The notes below the pieces were generated by a model that was given only the letters and a program-made list of their open reading frames with translations, was not told where the DNA came from and did not search any database. Source: Rutpela maculata (Eukaryota; Arthropoda; Insecta; Coleoptera; Cerambycidae). From it: DNA of 64,000 bases. The position numbers and the translations under genes are program-made. The DNA lies in the NCBI GenBank assembly GCA_936432065.2, contig OW386292.2:136229460-136293459 (forward strand), read 5' to 3'. Positions 10,401 through 19,828 of the stretch are shown here, piece by piece; position 1 is the first letter of the stretch, and each line of letters opens with the position of its first letter.

Positions 10401-13159
10401 AACAATTTAAAAATAATTTCTGAATGCAGATATGATATGTAGACGTAACTAGGTAAAGTGGTACCTAACAATCAAATAGGGCATTACAGGAATTCTACAG
10501 GATGTTGCTAAAACAGAATTCCAAATTTCTACAGCTTGTAGTATTTGCTAAAATAAAATAAAAGTAAAAAAAAATAGAAATTTGATAAAGCCCAACAAAT
10601 ATTTTAATAAAAATTCACTTTTATTTGGAAACATTGCAATATTCAAATGAAATTTTGAATTTGGACAGACCATATAATTTGAAACAACTTTTTTATTTCA
10701 CATTTTGTTTCAAAATAAAAAATATAACCAGTTTACTCTTGAGGAATTTTAAGTTTTTGTAATTTTTGAGCACCCCGTATAAAAAATATAATTTTCCTCA
10801 ACATCATTACTATTTTTTAGGCAAGCAAAAACTTTTGTAAAGAATAACATTTTCTCGAAAAGTTAAAAATTTTAGCAATTACACCTAATGTAAACTCCAT
10901 CCGCGGACATACTCTATATAGATACATAATAACATTAAATAATTGAATGAAAAGTATATAAACACTTTTATATACGACTATCAAATAATATGAACATTAA
11001 ATGGGTGATTTCTGGTATATAATGCCGTCAATTAATCCTACAGGGAATTATGATGAGGGAATTCTGGTCATTATACCCCCTCTTGTACCAATCAGAAAAT
11101 TATGCATGAATCAGTCTATATGTGGACATTAAAAATGTCATACAGACTGGTAACAATGAAAAAATCAATAAATAAACAGACGCCGTGGAGGGTCCGCCCA
11201 TGACATAATTTGAGCGTGTTTACTTGTTTGAAATATGGGGTAAAGTAGACAATATTTTTATTTTTAAAATATCCATTTAAAATTAAAATATTATATGATA
11301 TGACGTGTATATACAATATTTATTAGGTGTTAATAAATGATTTATGGCATAATAAACATCGAGTTCAATTACGTGGGAAAGGCCCATTTCATTGTTCAAC
11401 AATAGGACATCTGCCTGGTAGATAAACAAATAAAACATCATAACTTCACTTTCAGTATACACAATTAGGCGATCCAAACCACGTGACTTCCAACATGGCG
11501 CTGAGGGCAAACATCCGGCAATCCTTTATTTTCATTCGTTAAATGAGTTTTTTTTCGGTTGCCTTGGCTACGTTTCCGCGAGTTAATTAAAATAAACCCC
11601 ATGTTTGCCCTCAGCGCCATATTGAAAAATAATTTTGACAGGTCGTTGGATTGCCTAATTAACAATATCTGAATACATTGTCTTAGTAAAATATTCTATA
11701 TTACTGCTGCATTGTTTGATATCTATCAAGTATGGGTCTAAACTAATTATGGCGATTTTTTCTCTGTATCTAGTAGCACTTTCAGCATCCAATGTGTAAC
11801 AAAGCACTATACATAATGAAAGTCAAACTTTCTTAGAGCATACGCAAAAAACACAAATAATCCAGATAAATATGTCGTTCACAATAAAGCAAAGTTTTGG
11901 GGCAAATCAGACAAATGAACCCCGTGAGGGTGCAAACAAATTCATCGATAGGGGAAAATGATTACTGTGAAAATTATTATGGGCTACTGTCAACAATACA
12001 AATTGAAGTTTTCTGTATACTTGAATTTGTATGTATCCAAGGAAAACCCTCACGGGGTTCTTTTGTCTGATCTGCCCGAATTACAATTTACACATCAGGC
12101 TCATCAAATGTTTTGAGATTATGATTTTTGTTTTGTTTTACCTTCTAGCAAACTAGCCACGCCCACACCGCAGATGCTCTATTCTCGTATTTCTCAGGTG
12201 ACAGTTCGATCACAATATCACAGTTTTTTCATTCATTAGAAATTAAATAAGTTCTTCGTAATAATTATAAATAAATATAAATGCTAACAGGAAAAATGTA
12301 GGCTTGGAAACACAAATAAAAAATACAAAAAAGAGAACTTGAAAGATTTTCACATAAAATTTTAAATAAGGTATTAATTGTTTGTTAAAAGTTGTATTAG
12401 AAATTCAATTTCGCATAAGGAATTATTATTACTGATAATCACATTAAATAAATTTCCCACACATGCATATGAAATCGTTACTGTCAGAAATAAAGACAGT
12501 CACTTGACAAAAAAAAGTCATAAGATTGTACGGACTCCGATTTTTTTAGGAAATTCCAACCCAACAGGAAAAGTGATATTAAATAAGAACTGAATATCAC
12601 GTCTCCTTCTGTGACCGAGCCAACAGTACGGATATGGAGTTAAACTTGTCTAAAATTGTTCGTTAATAGAGAGCTAACAAGCCATGTTCACAAAACCCAA
12701 TTTAACTCAGGGGCATTTTTCACTATGTTTATCAGGTTATAAGCACTCTTCGTGTCAACTTGTGATTTTTAACGAACTCGATAGCGGAACACAGGCATTT
12801 TGGTACCTAGTGTAATGTGTAATATATTAAAAAGGTATCAACAAACCAGTAATTTTCTCACATGTGGCTCTGCTCACTCGAAAATGATTCTTAAACTCAG
12901 AATCGTTAAATTGTGGAACGGTGATCTCTGCGAAACCTTCCACCTTGGGTCGTTTTAGCTTCAGCTTTTCTGTTGAACTACTGGAGTCATCTGAACAACA
13001 ACATTCCGGATCTGAATCGCTGCTGCTGCTACTCGCTAGCAAGTAATTATCCTCTCCGAAATCGGCAGAGAATAAAAATGCTTCCTAAAAATATCAGAAT
13101 ATTTCAATCTTTCATATTTTTAGTTTGTTTTTTATGCTTACTATGGCCAGTTTGTCCAT
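1081..13159 (-). CDS. HARBI1-like protein, PIF/Harbinger transposase-derived, six exons
   Basis: The coding exons, in transcription order, are 13159-13142, 13084-12847, 9526-9356, 5396-5187, 2453-2319 and 1460-1081. All introns are GT-AG, and exon lengths sum to 1,152 nt: 383 residues plus TGA. After a short acidic/serine-rich N-terminus come an FRVSR segment, a helix-turn-helix (exon 3) and a DDE nuclease fold (exons 4-6) ending in the family motif VIHNIC. Length matches HARBI1 (about 350 residues). In active Harbinger transposases the acidic triad lies in GxIDxTH, LGD and an E before the FGxLK-like motif; here these read GAIGISH, VGGNNSY and IFSNTFG, so all three are replaced. Conserved folding residues and an open frame across 12 kb suggest a domesticated protein, probably DNA- or protein-binding. 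A decaying transposon is the alternative, but six intact exons argue against it. Confidence 0.85.
1461..2318. other. Last intron of HARBI1-like gene
   Basis: 858 bases between the last two exons, bounded by GTAAGTAC and CTTTTCAG on the minus strand. AT-rich with a poly-T run near 1,890-1,907. No transposon or RNA gene recognised. Confidence 0.7.
2319..2453 (-). CDS. HARBI1-like gene, exon 5
   Basis: Acceptor ATCTTTTAG, donor GTAAGTAC. It encodes KFTDVYVCEGSLEPAEIL, matching the family pattern F-x-D-h-x-h-G-x-x-G-S-x-H-D-x-x-h; the usual H-D pair is E-P here. It ends at the strand leading into the second catalytic position. Confidence 0.9.
2650..3778. mobile_element. hAT-type element with perfect 8-bp duplication
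   Basis: Termini CAGGGATGGATGGG and its inverted counterpart CAGGGACGGATGGG define a 1,129-bp element flanked by GATAGATA on both sides (2642-2649 and 3779-3786). An 8-bp duplication with CA-starting ends fits the hAT superfamily. No transposase is readable, so it is non-autonomous or decayed. It lies inside an intron of the HARBI1-like gene. Confidence 0.85.
3787..4312. other. Intronic AT-rich DNA
   Basis: Non-coding sequence between two transposons in the fourth intron of the HARBI1-like gene. Nothing recognised. Confidence 0.6.
4313..4838. mobile_element. MITE with TTA duplication (Harbinger-like)
   Basis: 526-bp non-coding element with imperfect terminal inverted repeats (AGCCTAGTCTTCATAAC against AGCTTAGTCCTCACAAC), flanked by TTA on both sides (4310-4312 and 4839-4841). 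Three-base TWA targets are typical of PIF/Harbinger. It sits in an intron of a Harbinger-derived gene, but no sequence relation between the two is visible. Confidence 0.7.
5187..5396 (-). CDS. HARBI1-like gene, exon 4 (first catalytic position)
   Basis: Acceptor TAATTTAG, donor GTAGGT. It encodes YVKWPEPEQYEEE, then GIIGAIGISHIKIL and YINARNYYSIAVQ, which align with the family pattern G-x-I-D-x-T-H ... Y-x-N-R-K ... hS. The first catalytic Asp is a Gly (codon GGC instead of GAC/GAT). Confidence 0.9.
5803..6118 (+). pseudogene. Jockey/R1-like non-LTR retrotransposon, 3' end fragment
   Basis: Translates to the C-terminal segment typical of insect non-LTR ORF2 proteins: DLKLITGFLTGHW, then a cysteine/histidine cluster (YCEAAAETAEHILCEC), then a helical tail ending at TAG near 6118. 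One frameshift lies near 5,995. 5'-truncated; no reverse transcriptase core remains. It lies in an intron of the HARBI1-like gene. Confidence 0.75.
6882..8374 (+). mobile_element. Tc1/mariner-superfamily element with long inverted repeats
   Basis: Starts CAGTGTGTCCCAGGATAGAT and ends with its inverse, flanked by TA on both sides. The inverted repeats extend about 380 bp, much longer than usual, leaving a decayed transposase in the middle. A truncated second copy starts at 34,458. Confidence 0.85.
7278..7735 (+). pseudogene. Tc1/mariner-like transposase fragment
   Basis: Two reading frames joined by a frameshift near 7,370 give SQNCRFWSSENPNFR, KVNVC, then GVIGPYFIEGRLNQHTYLQL, FQHDDCPGH with a probable catalytic Asp, and WLARSPDL, the third catalytic motif. 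A stop and loss of the usual TPLDFFLWG segment follow SPDL. Only the C-terminal half of the catalytic domain remains, so it is inactive. Confidence 0.8.
9356..9526 (-). CDS. HARBI1-like gene, exon 3 (helix-turn-helix)
   Basis: Acceptor CTCTTTGCAG, donor GTAAGT. The exon encodes the family segment ITPLKAAYILIWYLGNQETF followed by a predicted helix-turn-helix (SERFRITQSCVHNIV). This region in Harbinger transposases precedes the nuclease domain and contributes to DNA recognition. Confidence 0.9.
9590..9645. repeat. TAGA microsatellite and retroelement-like tail
   Basis: A short (TAGA)n tract followed by AATCATTTATTAG, resembling the antisense 3' end of a non-LTR retrotransposon. Too short to classify further. 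Confidence 0.4.
9665..10916. mobile_element. Mariner-like element with about 330-bp inverted repeats
   Basis: Ends (CACAGTATGTCCACGGATGG and inverted TAGAGTATGTCCGCGGATGG) are flanked by TA. Inverted repeats include AAAATTTTTAACTTTTCGAG on both sides. On the minus strand at about 10,277-10,471 a fragment with LTVEQGISLIECYGDGGS resembles the N-terminal helix-turn-helix of Tc1/mariner-type transposases; no catalytic domain remains. It lies in the second intron of the HARBI1-like gene. Confidence 0.75.
10917..11457. other. Intronic AT-rich DNA
   Basis: Nothing recognised; several short open frames on the minus strand have no family resemblance. Confidence 0.5.
11464..11660. mobile_element. Palindromic MITE, about 200 bp
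   Basis: Arms containing AGGCGATCCAA and TTGGATTGCCT at the ends, and CATGGCGCTGAGGGCAAACAT against ATGTTTGCCCTCAGCGCCAT further in. AATT lies on both sides and may be the target duplication. Non-coding. Confidence 0.7.
11899..12082. mobile_element. Palindromic MITE, about 185 bp
   Basis: Arms GGGGCAAATCAGACAAATGA and inverted CGGGCAGATCAGACAAAAGA, followed by a near-identical ACCCCGTGAGGGT on both sides. No clear target duplication. Non-coding. Confidence 0.65.
12083..12846. other. Intronic DNA, nothing recognised
   Basis: AT-rich sequence between the palindromic MITE and exon 2 of the HARBI1-like gene. A weak open frame on the plus strand (12,378-12,593) shows no domain. Confidence 0.5.
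12847..13084 (-). CDS. HARBI1-like gene, exon 2 (N-terminal region)
   Basis: The exon encodes a low-complexity serine/aspartate stretch with three adjacent cysteines, then a basic segment (KLKLKRPK) that could be a nuclear localisation signal, then the FRVSRATCEKIT helix typical of the Harbinger N-terminus. Donor GTTTGT; phase 1 into exon 3. Confidence 0.85.
13142..13159 (-). CDS. HARBI1-like gene, exon 1 (start codon)
   Basis: Six codons starting with ATG (13159-13157), followed by donor GTAAGC and a 57-base intron (13085-13141) ending TTTTTAG. The phase is 0, matching the next exon exactly. No in-frame ATG exists in exon 2, so this mini-exon supplies the start. Its shortness makes this the least certain exon. 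Confidence 0.65.
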
Positions 13160-13284
13160 TATAAGTGCATGTTGTGCATCTTTTATAAATAATCCATGTT
13201 TACTTGACACAAATCCCAACTACATTTTATCTCCAGTCTACTACAAGTCAACAAATATTAACCTAACCTACAAAACAATCATTC

Positions 13285-13480
13285 AACTAGGGCAGGGACG
13301 TTCCGATACTATCGATATGATACCTAATCTCAAAATAATCCGTTCACACAGCTAAAATTTTGCAAAATCGTTTGAATGTGTACGCGAAAGTTTTGAAAGC
13401 AAGTGTACTCGATACTTTTCTTTCGATACAATATCGGTATCGATACTTTTTAGCCGGTATCGGTCAAGAAGTTTACGCTT
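13285..13480. repeat. ATCGATA-rich repeat
   Basis: Repeated words TCGATAC, GATACAATATCGGTATCGAT and CCGATACTATCGATATGATA form an imperfect palindromic array. Probably a decayed MITE just upstream of the HARBI1-like gene. Confidence 0.45.
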
Positions 13481-13525
13481 CCGAGAGTTTCGAATCTGAC
13501 CAAATGAGCCATCCACAGATGGCAT

Positions 13526-13591
13526 TAGAGATGGTGCTGAGTGGATTTTCTTCGGAACAGATCCGAACTGTTCAGAAAAGTACCATCTCTA
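13526..13591. mobile_element. Short TAGAGATGG hairpin, related to the 35.8-kb element
   Basis: TAGAGATGGTGCTGAGTGGA and inverted TTTTCTGAACAGTT share words with the ends of the hAT-like element at 35,817-36,832. Only 66 bp; the flanks GATGGCAT and ATGCCATC are inverted rather than direct, so the palindrome is longer than the hAT-like core and no duplication is present. Confidence 0.5.
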
Positions 13592-13610
13592 ATGCCATCT
13601 GATGGATCAT

Positions 13611-13735
13611 CTGGGGACCTATTCTCCAGCTTAGGAGAAGTGAATTTTTTCTCTTTTTGTATCATTATATTTCCTATTTCTTTCTCTTTCCTTTCTCCCG
13701 AAATGATCATTCTCTCGACTGGAGAATAGGGTCCC
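13611..13735. mobile_element. Small hairpin MITE
   Basis: Arms GGGGACCTATTCTCCAG and CTGGAGAATAGGGTCCCT enclose about 90 bases of T-rich sequence. No target duplication identified. Confidence 0.5.
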
Positions 13736-13758
13736 TGGTGAGATGCGAAACTCTGAGC

Positions 13759-14034
13759 TAGTGATGGGTAATTTTAATAACTGTTGAAACTGCTACTGCT
13801 ATTTTGAAATAACAGTTTAAAATAACACTTTAAAAATAACAGATCGCTGAGAAGTGCTGGCATGCGCGTACCGCAGCGCGCAGTTTGCAAATGTTATTTC
13901 AGAGGCGTTATTTTATTCATCATGCTGCCGTCGCTACTGCTTATCTGATATTTTCGAACGGAAATAACAGTTTGTTAATGCTATTTACAAATAACAGTTA
14001 TAAAATAACAGGTTGTTAAATAGCAACTCATCTA
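13759..14034. mobile_element. Candidate hAT-like MITE, TAGTGATGGG ends
   Basis: Ends TAGTGATGGGTAATTTTAAT and inverted TAGATGAGTTGCTATTTAAC, with interior rich in AATAACAGTTT words in both orientations. No matching 8-bp flanks, so the assignment rests only on the ends. Confidence 0.4.
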
Positions 14035-14359
14035 TACCCTCGGCTTCTTGATTTATTTCCACGTATCCGACATATTTAAAATTTACATGGGGCTCTGTGA
14101 AACCCCCCTTACTTGCTTCTCTATGATCTTTGTTTTCATTCGTAAACTTAACCTATCTTATCTATCAAATAAGATTTTTTATTCGACATGTTATCTATGT
14201 TCTTAACGTTTTGCGACAAAAAACTTATCTTCTGTGATGTCACTCTCGCGTCGACACGTTGTTTCTTGTATTGTCTTGTAATCTGGAATCTGGATTGAAG
14301 AAAAACCACTTTTGTTTCAATCGTAAGTAGGCTATTAGGCAATAGTTAGAATACTTTAT

Positions 14360-15172
14360 AGACGAGTGGCTGGATAATGATTTTAAAATTATTGTTGAAA
14401 ACAAGCAAATTGACATATTAAATTCTATCAAATACTTGGGTATAATTGTTAATAGAAAATTAAGTTTTAAAGAACATGTAGACTATACGTGTAAAAAAAT
14501 TTCAAAAAAGTTGGGGGTACTGTACAGAAGTGCTAAATATTTGAGTTACTGGGCCAGACGTACAGTTTATAACACGATTATACTGCCACATTTTTATTTT
14601 GCTGGAACAATCTTGTACCTGTCAAATACAGGGGATATGGAAAGACTGCAAAGATGCCAAAATAGAGCAATGAGAATAATCTTGCAATGTTCAAAATATA
14701 CTCCTGTTAGAGAGATGCTCCACAAGTTGCAGTGGGTAGGAGTTGGGGACTTGAGTGAAATTAATGCCCTAATCTTTATTCACAAAATTAAAAAGGGAAA
14801 TATGCCTGATTATTTTGATGGGATTCTGCAAGTTTTTAACCATCCATATAATACAAGAAATCGTGATAATTTTAGGCTAGATCATAAAAAATACAAATCT
14901 ACCCAAAATTCAGTTTTCTTTAGGACTCTAATTAGTTATAATAACTTACCAAATAATATAAAGGCAATGAATATAAATACATTTAAAATAAAATTAAAAC
15001 AGATATATTTAAATAATTTGATAAGATAATAATGTGATATGTATGTAGTGTAGGGTGTGTATAGTAGTAGAATTATTATTTTTTATTATTGTTATAATTT
15101 TTTTATTACTATTATTTTTTTTAACATTTATGTTTGTATAGCAATTTTCTTGTGCTAAATAAAAATTAAAGA
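14360..15172 (+). pseudogene. 5'-truncated non-LTR retrotransposon, RT C-terminal part
   Basis: One uninterrupted frame (from about 14,363, stop at 15,027-15,029) encodes the segment after the reverse transcriptase active site: YLGIIVNRKLSFKEHVDY (thumb motif), YNTIILPHFYFAGTILY, LQRCQNRAMRIIL and a basic C-terminal tail ending FKIKLKQIYLNNLIR. A 3' UTR with AATAAAAATTAAAG follows. The missing catalytic YADD region is consistent with 5' truncation during target-primed integration. Frame integrity suggests a recent insertion. Confidence 0.85.
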
Positions 15173-15376
15173 TTTGTCTCTAGGCATATACTCTTTCGTA
15201 CCGTGAACTGTAAGGGATACTTTTCAGGTGTAGAATGTAGTAGGGCTGAGATTTTCCATTCATTCGAAACCTATCTGGAAGGTTAGTCCATTGTTTTTTG
15301 CATTACTTACTTGTGAAAATCCAAGAGAAGCAATAAGTACGAGTTAAAATTGAATTATTGACAACGACCTGCTATC

Positions 15377-16012
15377 CAATAGCACGAGAGCCCACCTACA
15401 AAAATGGAACACATAAGCTGGAGAGTCAAAAATTGGTGGGCGTGCGTATCAAGTCATTCTCTGAACGTGTAGTCGGTCATAGCAATCCGGGTTGCAGCGG
15501 CGCAGGGGCAGCCATTTTTGTTATATTGCTCAAATAATTTTTGAACGTGACGCATTTCCATGACATCCAATCAAAAAAAATTTCAGACAAAAGTTTTCAG
15601 TTGTGTGGGCTCTACATAATGGCTCTATGGGGTTTTACTTTTAATGAGATTTAATGAGATTTTTATATAGGAGTAAAAAATTGCAAAGAACAAAAGATTG
15701 ATATTTTTTGGCATAAAAAAACATATTACCCTATAAAAACACCATTAAACCCCATTAAAAGTAAAACCCCATAGTGCCATTTATGTAGAGCCCACAAAAC
15801 TGAAAAACTTTTGTCTGAAACTTTTTTTATTGTACTTCATGGAAAAGCGTCACATTGAAAAATTATTTGAGCCATATAACAAAAATGGCTGCACCTGCGC
15901 CGCTGCAACCCGGATTGCTATGACCGACTACACACGTTCAGAGAACGAGTTGATAAGCAATTTTTGACTCTCCAGCTTATATGTTCCATTTTTGTAGGTG
16001 GGCTCTCGTGCT
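15377..16012. mobile_element. Long palindromic MITE, about 640 bp
   Basis: Inverted arms run almost the full length: AGCACGAGAGCCCACCTACA at the left end and its complement at the right; CAATCCGGGTTGCAGCGGCG internally on both arms. Non-coding. A direct target duplication is not evident. Confidence 0.8.
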
Positions 16013-16130
16013 AAAATAGCACTTTTATATTTTAATAAATTTGACGGAACTTAACAAAAGAAAAGCAAAAAGTCAAGTTTGATATGCAACAGTCTGAAGC
16101 TCTATTTGGAGATTTTTGTGTAAAGCCAAC

Positions 16131-16551
16131 TCCACACACTGGGATCAACATTGAGATTAACATTGGCTTATCATTGTGCTTTTGTTCTTGTAGATATCCA
16201 CACACTGCAGCTAGTTCCGCGCAGAGCCAACGTGAACAAGTCTGTAACCATTGGTTTCCATAAAATTTATTCTGCTTCGCTCGATAAAGTTCTAAAATTC
16301 TAGCATTTTTTCGTTCAACCGTTCCACCTGAGAAAACATTCTTTTGAAAATAAACGTGTATACACTCTGCGCATTCAAAAGACTGAATGAGCGGACATCC
16401 AATGTGTGACTGGCAACACGATATTGGGGCCAATTCTTTGGTGTTCTGTCAAAAAACCGACATGCGACGGATAACCTCCAACATTGGTACCAATGCTGTT
16501 TTATAAATCCACACATTTTACATGGATTTTGTTGGTCCCAATGTTGACCCC
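16131..16551. mobile_element. MITE-like element with ACACTGGG ends
   Basis: Left end ACACTGGGATCAACATTG and inverted right end ACACTGGGGTCAACATTG bound about 420 bp. Interior repeats of CCACACACTG and ACATTGG. An open frame across it on the minus strand carries no recognisable domain. Confidence 0.55.
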
Positions 16552-17200
16552 AGTGTCTTGAGTCGACGTAAAACCGTTGAGAATGGATAAAATGGGTATC
16601 GAAAAAGCTGCAAGTGTGCTTAAAATAATATCTTCATTTTTGTGTTTTTATTAGTGAGAAAAAAAGATATCTTTTCTTTTTCAGTGTTTTAATTTATTAG
16701 AAACAATTATAATTTTTAATGTATCTAAGCTTGTCAAAGGATGTATAAATGATATTAAATAGTACAATTTTCAACTGTGTTGAAATAAATGGAACATACT
16801 GGATGACGCATGACGCCCAACACTAATAATAAAAATGTCATCAACCAATGACATTTAAATAAAATTAATTATTCGGATAGTCGGATAAGAAAATAAGTTC
16901 ACTTGACTCTTATAAAACCATTGAAACAAAAACTTAATATAATAAAGGACTATTTATAAATTAATTGGAAGAAAGACATCATGTCTTACACATGTGCATG
17001 TCTTTCAATGAGGCGAAGCCAAATTCTGTAAGCGCGCAAGTAAAAATTTGCTAATGGAGACTGTTCCGGCTCTAGTAATATCAATGTTTTCTTTGCTACA
17101 TCATGCACAAGCTCACAACTGGGCCAGAGGATGCGAGTCCACACAGCCCCTTCTAGGAGAGATTGCATTGAGACATTGTATAAGCCGCATCATGGAACGC

Positions 17201-17423
17201 AATAAACATAAACATAAACACACCACAGATAGTAGACAACCCCCAAATCCAAAGCCAAGGCTGTCCGGAAGGGGGTTACACATTCGAAAAAACGCAGACA
17301 TACATCCACACCCACCGGTGTTGTCAATACCGGGGCTGGGGGTCGAACCCAGAGCGCGGTAGCGAGTCGATCAGCGTATTCGCCACTCAATACGCCTTAA
17401 CCGATTGAGCTACCGTGCCGGCT
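17201..17423 (-). repeat. tRNA-derived SINE
   Basis: On the minus strand the head reads GCCGGCACGGTAGCTCAATC with an RNA polymerase III A box (TAGCTCAATCGG) and a B box (GGTTCGACCCC, plus positions about 17,338-17,348). After about 120 bases of tRNA-unrelated body comes a (GTTTAT)n tail at 17,201-17,218. Internal promoter plus simple-repeat tail is the standard SINE plan. A degraded tRNA-like segment also occurs at 34,300. Confidence 0.8.
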
Positions 17424-17576
17424 AAATTGGCTGCCTGATGACATAGATAGTCACGACATCCTGGGAATGCTTTCAAATGTGATATCTACTACCAACTATG
17501 AACCGCCTTTTAGCGTCCTGTTTGTCAGAAGAGATGAATGGGATCGGAATAAAACCGTCCCACAAAGAGCAAACAG

Positions 17577-17760
17577 TTGTTGTTCATAGATTACTCAAAA
17601 AGCCCTGAAAGAATCTTTTCAGACAGCCAATCGGCTCTTAAAGTTTGTGGTTCATATTGTTGCAATTCTGAAACAGTCTGGAACAAGCAAACTGACTCAT
17701 GCAAATCCATCTTTGCTGAAAAAAAATTACTTACTCTTCCATCATTGTATACACTAGAAA
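17577..17760 (+). pseudogene. Non-LTR retrotransposon RNase H fragment
   Basis: Encodes IFSDSQSALKVCGSYCCNSE, the signature of the RNase H domain carried by R1/I/Jockey-type retrotransposons (catalytic D in SDSQ). The rest of the domain is missing. Confidence 0.6.
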
Positions 17761-17789
17761 GTGCTTGCTTTTGTGAGGGAAAATTATGA

Positions 17790-18000
17790 ATTTTTCGTCA
17801 AGCATGAAATGGAACATGTAACACGTCATTGTTAAAACCCATCAAAACTCGCCTTACTTTTGTCCAAAATAGTGTTGTTGGACGATTAATTAAAGTTTAT
17901 AACAAACTACCAAACTCCTTAAAAATTCTGCATAAAAATGAATTTAAAAAAAAAGTTAAAGGCTCTACTATTAACAAAAACATATTATTCTCTAAGTGAA
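17790..18000 (+). pseudogene. Non-LTR retrotransposon C-terminal tail fragment
   Basis: Translates, with frameshifts, to TRLTFVQNSVVGRLIKVYNK, LPNSLK and LKALLLTKTYYSLSEYLSD, the tail found at the end of many non-LTR ORF2 proteins. Not clearly continuous with the RNase H fragment before it. Confidence 0.55.
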
Positions 18001-18308
18001 TATTTATCCGATAACCCTCAACCCTTATTCACTTTTGCTTAAATTTTATTTTATTTATACCTATGTGTTGTTTGTGCTCACTATTGTACTGTGTTAATTT
18101 ATACTATACAGGGTGCGCCACTTAAAACTCCCCAGGCTTGTAACTTTCTTATTTTTTAAGTGACGACCATGTTGGGCACATCAAATTGTAGATATTTTTA
18201 AAGCCTTTAAACATTCATACAGAGTGATTTAAAAAAAAATTTTTGCCAGCCTTGTCGGCATGCTTTGAACTCATTCGTAAAAGTGAACTGGAAAACCACC
18301 CTTCTCAG

Positions 18309-19828
18309 GGGGTGGCACTTAAAAAATATATATATTTATTGGAGCTGAAGTAGAATCAGATTTTAAAAAGAAAAGGTTCTATGCAATTTTTCACATAAAT
18401 TGATAGTTTTTAAGTTATAACGACTTCAAAATTGCGATTTTAGCTTAAAAAAAAAAAGGTATTTCCAAACGGCTTTCATCAAGTATCTTGAAAAGTATTA
18501 GTTTATCGAAAAAATGTTGCAGACCAATTACAGAAAGTATAAACTGGGAATTAATTATGTTTTTTGTTTATTGATGTAGGATCAATAATTTCTGAGATAT
18601 TTAAGTTTACATTTGGTATCCAAGTGTTCATAAGATAATTATTTAGAGTGAGAGTTAAATATCTCAGAAACTGTGACACCTACGTCAAGGATGCTAATAG
18701 GTAAAATAATAGGTTATTAATTAAGCTTTCAACTGTTTTTTTATTTGTTTCTGTAGCATAAAAAACAAAGAAGTTATGACCGAAGCAATGTGCGTCTACA
18801 CATTTTTTTAATAACAACGTCGCCATTTTGTTACTGTAATTAGCCAGTAATTAAAAAAAAAGGAATTTCAAACTCTGTTTCTCATTAATATATAGCATAA
18901 CGTAGATGCTCAAATTTTTTGGTTTGTATACAGCACTTGCTTTAGAAAAAAATACAGTTAAAACTATAAAGGTATTTTCGATAAAACGTTATTTTTTTTT
19001 CCTTTTCCAAATATCCCAATAAATATTAGTTTTATTGAAAAATAGGTAGAGACCAAAAATAAAGCTCATAAACTGATAATGAATTTCGCTTGTTTATTTA
19101 TTTACATAGGTTTAATAGTTTCGGAGATATGAAAGTTTACAAATGGTGTCCGAACATTTATAAGACGAAAAATCCAATTTAAATGTTAAATATCTCAGAA
19201 ATTGTGACATCTACGTCACGCATGCTAAGAAATGAAATTAAAGACAATTAATTGCGCTTTCAAATTATTTTTTACTCGTTCCTGTAGCATGAGAAATAAA
19301 GAAGTTATGACGGAAAAATGTGCGTATTTATATTTTTTACATATAAAAAGGTCGCCATTTTGTTACTCTCGTTAGCCAGTAATTTTAAAAAATGATCTCA
19401 AATACAGTTTTTCGTTAAGATGTAGCTTACCTAAATGCTCAATTTTTTTGCTGATTTAAAGCACTTGCTTTAGAAAAAAATGCATTTTAAACTTTAAAGG
19501 TAATTTCGAAACACTTGAATACCAAATATAAACTTAAATATCTCCGAAATTATTAATTCTGCATCAATGAACAAAAAATATAATTAATTTTCAGTTTGTA
19601 CTTTCTCTAATCGGTCTGTAACATTTTTTCGTTAAAGTAGTACTTTTCGAGATACTTGACGAAAGCCGTTTGGAAACACATTTTTTTTAAGCTAAAATCG
19701 CAATTTTGAAGTCATAACTTAAAAACTATCAATTTATGTTAAAAATTGTATAGAACCTTTTCTTCTTAACATTTGATTTTATTTCAGCTTCAATAAATAT
19801 ATATATTTTTTAAGTGTCACCCCCTATA
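18309..19828. mobile_element. 1.5-kb palindromic element with internal direct repeats
   Basis: Inverted arms of about 330 bp (18,309-18,640 and 19,490-19,828) share AAAGCCGTTTGGAAA-like and ACTTAAAAACTATCAATTTA-like words. The core holds two direct copies of a roughly 530-bp unit, recognisable by GTTAAATATCTCAGAAA..GTGACA and CATTTTGTTACT..TTAGCCAGTAATT. Non-coding. Confidence 0.75.

Noticed and set aside
13526..13591. 8-bp target duplication around the short TAGAGATGG hairpin
   Set aside because: Flanks are inverted (GATGGCAT/ATGCCATC), extending the palindrome rather than repeating directly.
16032..16433. 133-residue minus-strand frame
   Set aside because: Spans the ends of a MITE and shows no domain or codon pattern.
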